A stretch of DNA of 8,943 bases. It comes from Pseudomonadota bacterium (GTDB lineage: Bacteria > Pseudomonadota > Alphaproteobacteria > Rhizobiales > Xanthobacteraceae). The stretch is from NCBI GenBank assembly GCA_023414975.1, contig JAEZMI010000276.1, positions 1 through 8,943 of the forward strand, read 5' to 3'. Below, piece by piece: positions 1-4,620 of the stretch. The position numbers and the translations under genes were made by a program. The notes under the pieces are model-generated. The model was not told where the DNA came from. It made no database searches and saw only the letters and a list, made by a program, of their open reading frames with translations. Position 1 is the stretch's first letter; each line of letters starts with the position of its first letter.

Positions 1-696
1 CCCCTGAAAGGCCGGGCGCCCGCCGGCGAAGGCGAGCGTGCCGTCGAGATCGATGGCGAAGGGCGAGCCGACACCCTGCACGCCGAGGCGCAGCCGGGCC
101 GGCCCGTCCGTGGCGGCCGCGAGCGAGAGGCGCACCGTGCGCGGTACGCCGGCCGCCTCGACCTGCCCCTCCAGCCGCAGCGGCCCGGCAAGGCCGCCGA
201 GGTCGCCCGTGAGATTGACGGAGGAAAGGGTGAGGTCGTGCCCGCCCGCGCGGTCGATCAGCTCCACCGTGCTGTTCTGGATGCGCAGGTCGCCGATGGA
301 GAGCGGCACCGGACGGCTCGCCCCGGTGGGCAGCGCCACGCGCCCGTCGCCGCCGATGACCACGCGGATGCGGGCGCGCTCGAAGGCGAGGCGGTCGGCC
401 ACGATCTTGCCGCTCATCAACTGGCCGAGCGAGAGGCGCCCGCTCAGTTCACCCGCCACGATGCCCGTGCCGCCGGTATCAAGGCCGATCGCGACATCGC
501 CCAGCGTGAAGCTCGGGCTCGGCAGCAGGCGCGCGTCGATCGGCCCGCGGATCACCACCGGCGCGCCGAGCGCGCGCGCCGCCTGCGCCTCGAAGGTCGC
601 GCGGAACTGCGTCCAGTCGAGCACGAAGGGTGCCGCGAAGGCGGCAACGACCGCCAGGATGATGGCGGTCGCGATGGTGAGCAGCAGGTTCTGCAC
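1..696 (-). CDS. AsmA family protein, N-terminal part (C-terminus beyond the left edge)
   Basis: This partial gene reads leftward off the window, giving 232 codons with no stop. The start is a GTG (696-694) preceded by a strong Shine-Dalgarno sequence, GGAGGAG, at 707-701. Residues about 3-26 form one hydrophobic segment, seen in NLLLTIATAIILAVVAAF, that fits an uncleaved inner-membrane anchor. After it comes a pattern typical of AsmA proteins: FVLDWTQFRATFEAQAARAL, then a beta-rich stretch with GAPVVIRGPIDARLLPSPSF and LGDVAIG. The rest is repetitive beta-strand sequence, as expected of an AsmA/TamB-like periplasmic domain. AsmA-family proteins are tied to outer-membrane biogenesis and, in recent work, to phospholipid transport between the membranes. 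The exact role of this member cannot be told from the fragment. It lies downstream of the dehydrogenase gene in the same direction with a 196-base gap, so a promoter of its own is likely. Confidence 0.85.
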   Translation of the reverse strand, partial: MQNLLLTIATAIILAVVAAFAAPFVLDWTQFRATFEAQAARALGAPVVIRGPIDARLLPSPSFTLGDVAIGLDTGGTGIVAGELSGRLSLGQLMSGKIVADRLAFERARIRVVIGGDGRVALPTGASRPVPLSIGDLRIQNSTVELIDRAGGHDLTLSSVNLTGDLGGLAGPLRLEGQVEAAGVPRTVRLSLAAATDGPARLRLGVQGVGSPFAIDLDGTLAFAGGRPAFQG

Positions 697-700
697 GCCT

Positions 701-707
701 CTCCTCC
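701..707 (-). promoter_or_regulatory. Ribosome binding site of the AsmA-family gene
   Basis: On the minus strand this reads GGAGGAG, four bases before the GTG at 696. It is a near-perfect anti-16S match and is the main reason for accepting a GTG start here. Confidence 0.75.
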
Positions 708-764
708 GGATCGTCCGGCGCCGTATGAGCCGGCGCGCGGCTCGGAATGCAACCGCTTCCCGCC

Positions 765-805
765 GGTTTACCGCGAGATTGTTGAGATTTTTCGCATCTC
801 TATGC
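765..805. promoter_or_regulatory. AT-rich island with a small inverted repeat upstream of the AsmA-family gene
   Basis: The 196 bases between the AsmA-family start (696) and the dehydrogenase stop (893) are GC-rich except for this island. It holds two GAGATT copies (775-780 and 784-789). The second opens a perfect 5-bp inverted repeat, GAGAT at 784-788 and ATCTC at 796-800, with a 7-base spacer. The position, about 80-100 bases upstream of the start, would suit an operator or promoter region. I could not find convincing -35 and -10 boxes, so this is only a candidate. Confidence 0.2.
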
Positions 806-892
806 TGCCGCGCCGGACGCCGGCCCCGCAAGCGCAAAAGCCGGCGCGCCCGAAACCACGGCCCCGCCGCGCGGCCCGTCGGGGGGCCATTC

Positions 893-2311
893 TCACGGCA
901 GCAGCTTGCCGGGGTTCATGATGCCCTGCGGGTCCAGCGCGGACTTGATGGCGCGCATCGCCGCCAGCGTCGGCGCGCCATGCTCGGCTTCCATGTATTT
1001 GCGCTTGCCCTGCCCGACGCCATGCTCCCCCGTCGCCGTGCCGCCCATGGCGAGGGAGCGTTCGATCATGCGGGAAATGAAGCTCTTGGCCTTGGCGACG
1101 TCCTGCGGGTCGTCCATGTCCACGAGCGTCACCGTGTGGAAATTGCCGTCGCCGACGTGGCCGACGATCGGGGCGATCATCCCCATCTCCTCGATGTCGC
1201 GCTTGGTCTCGTCCACGCAATCGGCGAGGCGGGACAGCGGCACACACACATCGGTCGCCAGCGCCTTGGCGCCGGGCTTCAGCGGCAGGCAGGCCCAATA
1301 GGCGTCGTGCCGCGCCTGCCAGAGCTTGCTGCGGTCTTCCGGCCGCGTCGCCCAGGAGAAGTCGCCGCCGCCGAAATCGCGGGCGATCTCGCCGAAACGC
1401 TCGGCCTGCTCATGCACGCTGGCCTCGGTGCCGTGGAACTCGACGAACAGCGTCGGGGCCTCCGCGAGGTTCAGTTTGGAGTAGGCGTTGCACGCCCTCA
1501 CCTGCACCTCGTCCAGCAGCTCGATCCGCGCCACCGGCAGGCCCGACTGGATGGTGAGGATGACCGCGTCGCACGCCGCGCGGATGGTCGGGAAGGCGCA
1601 CACCCCGGCCGAGATCGCCTCGGGGATGCCGGAGAGCCGCAGGGTCAGGCGGGTGATGATGCCGAGCGTGCCTTCCGCGCCGACGAAGAGGCGGGTGAGA
1701 TCGTAGCCCGCCGCCGATTTCTTCGCCCGCCGCGCGGTGGTGATCGTCTCGCCATTGGCGAGCACGGCGGTCAGCGCGATCACATTGTCCTTCATCGTGC
1801 CATAGCGCACCGCATTGGTGCCGGAGGCGCGGGTCGAGGCCATGCCGCCGAGCGAGGCGTCCGCGCCCGGATCGATGGGGAAGAACAGGCCGGCGTCGCG
1901 CAGATGGTCGTTCAGCTGCTTGCGCGTCACCCCCGGCTCGACCACGCAATCAAGGTCTTCCGGGTGGACCGACAGCACGCGGTTCATCCGCGACAGGTCG
2001 ATGGAAATACCGCCGCGCGGCGCGTTCACCTGCCCCTCCAGCGAGGAGCCGGTGCCGAAGGCAATGACGGGGACACCGCCCGCCGCGCACGCCCGCACCA
2101 CGCGCTGCACCTCTTCGGTGCTCTCGACGAACACCACCGCGTCGGGCGCCTCGTTGGGAAGCCAGGTGATGGAGTTGGCGTGCTGCTCACGGATCGCCCG
2201 GCCGGTCGCGAGGCGGTCGCCGAAATGCGGGGCGAGCTCGGCGACCACCGCCGCCGTGGCGCCGTCCGTCGCCGCCAGCATCGCCCGGTCATCATCCACC
2301 ATCTCCGCCAT
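893..2311 (-). CDS. FAD-linked D-lactate dehydrogenase (cytochrome) / 2-hydroxyacid dehydrogenase, LDHD type
   Basis: A 472-residue flavoprotein expected to oxidise D-lactate, or a related D-2-hydroxyacid, to the 2-oxoacid and pass electrons to cytochrome c or the quinone pool. Residues about 50-230 form the PCMH-type FAD-binding domain: GTGSSLEG (86-93), ADASLGGMAS with SGTNAVRYG (150-171), and the GAEGTLGIIT loop (211-220). The C-terminal FAD-oxidase domain has LWQARHDA (330-337), the metal-site motif HVGDGNFH (385-392), GEHGVGQGKRKYM (428-440) and the closing DPQGIMNPGKLLP. These match the mitochondrial LDHD / yeast Dld branch better than GlcD, and no GlcE or GlcF partner lies nearby. No signal peptide is seen. 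The frame stays open back to 2401, but the ATG at 2311 has a strong ribosome binding site and the upstream extension looks unlike the family. Exact substrate is uncertain: glycolate, D-2-hydroxyglutarate and other hydroxyacids are used by relatives. Confidence 0.88.
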   Translation of the reverse strand: MAEMVDDDRAMLAATDGATAAVVAELAPHFGDRLATGRAIREQHANSITWLPNEAPDAVVFVESTEEVQRVVRACAAGGVPVIAFGTGSSLEGQVNAPRGGISIDLSRMNRVLSVHPEDLDCVVEPGVTRKQLNDHLRDAGLFFPIDPGADASLGGMASTRASGTNAVRYGTMKDNVIALTAVLANGETITTARRAKKSAAGYDLTRLFVGAEGTLGIITRLTLRLSGIPEAISAGVCAFPTIRAACDAVILTIQSGLPVARIELLDEVQVRACNAYSKLNLAEAPTLFVEFHGTEASVHEQAERFGEIARDFGGGDFSWATRPEDRSKLWQARHDAYWACLPLKPGAKALATDVCVPLSRLADCVDETKRDIEEMGMIAPIVGHVGDGNFHTVTLVDMDDPQDVAKAKSFISRMIERSLAMGGTATGEHGVGQGKRKYMEAEHGAPTLAAMRAIKSALDPQGIMNPGKLLP

Positions 2312-2315
2312 CTCG

Positions 2316-2323
2316 TCCTCCCC
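2316..2323 (-). promoter_or_regulatory. Ribosome binding site fixing the dehydrogenase start
   Basis: On the minus strand this reads GGGGAGGA, four bases before the ATG at 2311. It favours that start over the upstream in-frame ATG at 2401, which would add 30 residues unlike the family. Confidence 0.75.
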
Positions 2324-2534
2324 GCACGGCTTTGCGCAGGGCTTACACCCGATCGCGGATGCGCGCGAGATGGATCGGGCGGGCGAATTCGCGCCCGGCA
2401 TCGCAAAAACCCCGTTACTGCAAGATTTCGGTCATTCAATCGCCATCAGGATAGGTGACGACTGCCGAGAAACGCGGCACAATGCTTGCCAATAAGGCAG
2501 CGGGAGAGCCGCTAGCTTCCTCGGGGGTCGTGTC
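2324..2534. promoter_or_regulatory. Divergent intergenic region between dehydrogenase and thioesterase genes
   Basis: The genes on either side point away from each other, so both should be transcribed from this stretch. It has a more AT-rich patch around 2405-2500. On the minus strand TTGAAT followed by TAACGG at 16-base spacing is the best promoter-like pair I see for the dehydrogenase, and it is weak. I found no clear operator or terminator and no credible small gene. Confidence 0.35.
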
Positions 2535-3047
2535 ATGCTGGACGGGATCGACTTCGAGCCCGTGTTCTTCGCGCCCTTCGTCTCGTCCGTCATGACGGTC
2601 GAGCCGGGTTGGGTCGATCACAACGGGCACTTGCATTCGACGTACTACACCCTGCTGTTCGAGCGGGCGGTGGACGAGGCCGTGTTCCTCGTCGGCCTGC
2701 CGCCCCACCTCACCAGCCGGGCGCCGGCCTCCTTCTTCACCGTCGAGGCGCATCAGCGTTTCGAGCGGTCGCTGCAGGTCGGCCATCAGGTGCGGGTGAC
2801 GCTGCGGCTGATCAATTATGACGAGAAGCGCATGCATCTGTTCCAGGAGTTGCACCATGCCGGCGAAGGCTGGACGGCGGCCACCTGCGAGCAGATCGCC
2901 CAGCATGTCGAGCCCGGCAGCCGCCGCGTCTCGCCCTTCCCGGACGAGGTGCTGGAGCGCCTCGCGCTGATGAAGGCGGCGCACGGCGCCCTGCCCCGGC
3001 CGGACGGCCTCGGCCGCCCCATCGACATGCCGATCCGGCTGTCCTGA
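2535..3047 (+). CDS. Hotdog-fold acyl-CoA thioesterase (4HBT / YbgC-like)
   Basis: A 170-residue protein of single-hotdog size, expected to hydrolyse a CoA thioester in the cytoplasm as a dimer or tetramer. The N-terminal part shows the hotdog signature: VEPGWVDHNGHLHSTYY (22-38), with Asp28 and the GH pair at 31-32 where 4HBT enzymes carry their active-site loop and helix. Then come FFTVEAHQRFERSLQVGHQV (67-86) and the strand LFQELHHAGEGWTAATCEQI (102-121). The W-V-D-H-N-G-H form resembles the thioesterase domain fused to L-carnitine dehydrogenase (betainyl-CoA thioesterase), but no carnitine or betaine gene is nearby, so the substrate is unknown. The ATG at 2535 has only a weak G-rich element before it. 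The ATG at 2592 is a less likely alternative because it would remove the strand before the signature. Confidence 0.8.
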   Translation: MLDGIDFEPVFFAPFVSSVMTVEPGWVDHNGHLHSTYYTLLFERAVDEAVFLVGLPPHLTSRAPASFFTVEAHQRFERSLQVGHQVRVTLRLINYDEKRMHLFQELHHAGEGWTAATCEQIAQHVEPGSRRVSPFPDEVLERLALMKAAHGALPRPDGLGRPIDMPIRLS

Positions 3048-3070
3048 CGGCCGCCGGCCCGGACGGCACG

Positions 3071-3091
3071 GCCGGCGTCATCACCGCCGGC
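3071..3091. terminator. GC-rich hairpin between convergent genes, possible bidirectional terminator
   Basis: GCCGGCG (3071-3077) pairs perfectly with CGCCGGC (3085-3091) across a 7-base loop. The hairpin overlaps the prmA stop codon (3083-3081) and lies 24 bases after the thioesterase stop, so the two genes converge on it. There is no run of T on either side, so it is not a standard intrinsic terminator. In such GC-rich DNA a 7-bp GC stem can also arise by chance. Confidence 0.3.
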
Positions 3092-4007
3092 GGGGGCGCC
3101 CTGCGTCGGCGGCGAGTTCGAGCGTAACCCAGCCCTCGATGGTGCGTTTGCGCACGAGGCGCAGCCCCTGCGCGCGATAGGCCGCGAGTGCCGCATTGGC
3201 GTGGGAGGGCAGCAGCCCCGACAGCACCACCCGCCCGCCGGGCGCCAGCAGCCGGGCGAGCGGCCGGGCGATCAGCTTCAGCGGCGCCAGCAGGATGTTG
3301 GCCAGGATCAGGTCATAAGGCCCGCCGAGCCGGAAAGCGCCGGCCGAGAGACCGGGCGCATGCAGGAAGGTGATCTCCGGCCCGGCATGGTTCGCGCGCG
3401 CATTGGCCCGCGCGGTCGCCACCGCCACGCGGTCGATGTCGCTGGCGAGAACCGGCGTGTGGAACAGCCGGGCCGCCGCCATGGCGAGCACGCCCGTGCC
3501 CGTGCCCACATCCAGCGTGCGGAACGGCCGGCGCTTCTTGCCGAAGGCGTCGATGGCGGCAAGGCATCCCTTGGTGGTGCCGTGGTGGCCCGTGCCGAAG
3601 GCCAGCGCCGCCTCGATCTCGATGCCGATATGGTTGGGCCCAACCACATGCCGGTCATGCGCGCCATGCACGAGGAAGCGGCCGATGGCGACGGGCGCCA
3701 GCCCTTCCAGCGAGGCGGCGACCCAGTCCTTCTTGTCCAGCGTGGAGAACACCGCGGCCTCCGCGAGTTCCGGCGCGACGATGGCGACCAGGTCGCGCAC
3801 CATCTCCTCGTCCGGCGCCTCGCCGAAATAGACCTCCACCGCCCAACCCGAGCCTTCCGCGAGATTTTCGATCTCGAAGGCGCTGGTCGCCACCTCCGCC
3901 GGGTCGAAGCTCTCGCCGAGGAATTCCGCGATGGTGCGCGCGGACTCTTCCGGCGCCTCAAGCCGCATCACATGCGAGGCCCCGTTGGGCGGCAATCCTT
4001 CGAGCAT
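3081..4007 (-). CDS. prmA: Ribosomal protein L11 methyltransferase
   Basis: A 308-residue enzyme that uses S-adenosylmethionine to methylate ribosomal protein L11 (RplK) in the cytoplasm. Residues 1 to about 120 match the small L11-recognition domain, with FEIENLAEGSGWAVEVYF at 44-61. The C-terminal part is a class I methyltransferase: AFGTGHHGTTKGCL (136-149) is the PrmA counterpart of the E. coli AFGTGTHPTT motif, LDVGTGTGVLA (165-175) is the SAM-binding glycine loop, ASDID (188-192) follows strand 2, and LANILLAPL (235-243) is the PrmA form of the NxL/PL catalytic motif. SGLL at 263-266 is also usual. The length fits the family (about 290-310). The ATG at 4007 has GAGG about six bases upstream. 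It lies 65 bases after hicB and is the last gene of the leftward run. Confidence 0.95.
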   Translation of the reverse strand: MLEGLPPNGASHVMRLEAPEESARTIAEFLGESFDPAEVATSAFEIENLAEGSGWAVEVYFGEAPDEEMVRDLVAIVAPELAEAAVFSTLDKKDWVAASLEGLAPVAIGRFLVHGAHDRHVVGPNHIGIEIEAALAFGTGHHGTTKGCLAAIDAFGKKRRPFRTLDVGTGTGVLAMAAARLFHTPVLASDIDRVAVATARANARANHAGPEITFLHAPGLSAGAFRLGGPYDLILANILLAPLKLIARPLARLLAPGGRVVLSGLLPSHANAALAAYRAQGLRLVRKRTIEGWVTLELAADAGRPRRR

Positions 4008-4025
4008 GGCGATCCTCGCATCACG

Positions 4026-4070
4026 GTCTGGATGGCGCTCTGTAAGCGAGGGCGCGGGCGAATGCCAGAC
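4026..4070. repeat. Imperfect inverted repeat between hicB and prmA
   Basis: GTCTGG (4026-4031) and CCAGAC (4065-4070) are exact reverse complements, separated by 33 bases. An AT/AT pair next to the stem can extend it if one G is bulged out. The repeat fills most of the 65-base gap between hicB and prmA. It could be a long-looped hairpin in the leader of prmA, or chance. No T-run follows it. Confidence 0.25.
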
Positions 4071-4072
4071 GC

Positions 4073-4363
4073 CTATGCAGCCGCGATGAGTTCCGTGCGC
4101 AACGGCACCAGAGCGACCATGTGGCGGGCCAGATCATCGGCCAGTCCGGGCTCCCCCTTCAGCATGGTCAGGGTACGGGCGGCGGGAAGAACGCGCCCCT
4201 CTGCTGCCAAGGTATCCGCGAACAGCGCCAGCGCCTCCTGCGCATTGCGCAAGGCATCATCAACATCCTCACCAGCGGAGAAGCACCCCGGCAGGTCCGG
4301 AAACCAGATGCCTACCGCGTGGCCCGGCCCGGCATCTTCAACGATGGCGACATAGTGAGCCAT
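4073..4363 (-). CDS. hicB: HicB-family antitoxin (short form)
   Basis: A 96-residue protein expected to bind and neutralise HicA. It has the HicB partial RNase H-like fold: a first strand in MAHYVAIVED, then AVGIWFPDLPGCFSAGEDV (17-35), in which FPDLPGC is the family hallmark, then the helix DALRNAQEALALFADTLAAE (37-56). It ends with ARHMVALVPLRTELIAAA. In longer HicB proteins the equivalent last strand (ALVPL) is followed by a ribbon-helix-helix or helix-turn-helix DNA-binding domain. Here there is none, and the DNA just past the stop, read through in frame, does not resemble one. The start at 4363 is chosen over the longer open frame from 4456, because the family begins with this strand and GCGGGG lies just upstream. 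It follows hicA with a 10-base gap. Confidence 0.88.
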   Translation of the reverse strand: MAHYVAIVEDAGPGHAVGIWFPDLPGCFSAGEDVDDALRNAQEALALFADTLAAEGRVLPAARTLTMLKGEPGLADDLARHMVALVPLRTELIAAA

Positions 4364-4373
4364 GCAACCCCGC

Positions 4374-4568
4374 TCAATCGATCTTCCAGCCCGCGGCTTT
4401 GTAAATCGCGCGGACGAGCCCCAGTCCCAGATCCTTCTTAGGGTGCGGCAAAACAATTATGGCGCCGTCGGCGCCTTTACGGAAGACGTGGTGTGATCCC
4501 CTGCTGCGCTCCAGCGTCCAGCCTTCACTTTCCAGTCGCCGCTTTATGTCTCGGCTATTCGTCAGCAT
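4374..4568 (-). CDS. hicA: HicA-family toxin (mRNA interferase)
   Basis: A 64-residue basic protein with the HicA double-stranded-RNA-binding-like fold (alpha-beta-beta-beta-alpha). It reads NSRDIKRRLESEGW (4-17), then RGSHHVFR (23-30), then IIVLPHPKKDLGLGLVRAIY (38-57) and ends with AGWKID. The family's catalytic histidine is the one after Gly-Ser, here His26, and it is present along with the PHPKKDL motif, so the toxin looks intact. HicA toxins cleave mRNA independently of the ribosome and are held in check by HicB. I chose the ATG at 4568; a GTG one codon earlier (4571) is possible, and neither has a strong ribosome binding site. GC content is about 58% by my count (113 of 195), clearly below the neighbouring genes, which suggests acquisition by transfer. 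It begins 52 bases after pcrA ends. Confidence 0.9.
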   Translation of the reverse strand: MLTNSRDIKRRLESEGWTLERSRGSHHVFRKGADGAIIVLPHPKKDLGLGLVRAIYKAAGWKID

Positions 4569-4571
4569 CAC

Positions 4572-4618
4572 CGAGTCTCGACAGGGAGGAACGACCCCGA
4601 CACCGCATTAAAAGGTAA
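4572..4618 (-). promoter_or_regulatory. Possible promoter/operator of hicAB
   Basis: This gap between pcrA and hicA is AT-rich at its pcrA end. On the minus strand ATTACCTTTTAAT carries a 4-bp inverted repeat (ATTA/TAAT) and a -10-like TTTAAT. No good -35 box sits upstream; the best candidate lies inside the pcrA coding end. Just before the hicA start is the 9-base interrupted palindrome CGAGtCTCG (4572-4580), which could be an operator overlapping the translation start region. All of this is weak, and read-through from pcrA is an equal possibility. Confidence 0.22.
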
Positions 4619-4620
4619 TA

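Noticed and set aside
38..2458. An 806-codon open frame on the plus strand, antisense to the AsmA-family and dehydrogenase genes
   Set aside because: Its translation is Arg/Ala/Pro/His-rich low-complexity sequence with no family motifs, and it crosses two well-supported genes and their intergenic region. Long antisense frames are expected at this GC content, where stop codons are rare.
2436..2984. A 182-codon minus-strand frame opposite the thioesterase gene
   Set aside because: It has no motifs, and the opposite strand has an intact hotdog-fold signature of normal length.
4364..4456. A 31-residue N-terminal extension of HicB
   Set aside because: It overlaps the end of hicA in another frame and is Arg-rich without family character. 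HicB proteins begin with the strand found at the ATG at 4363.
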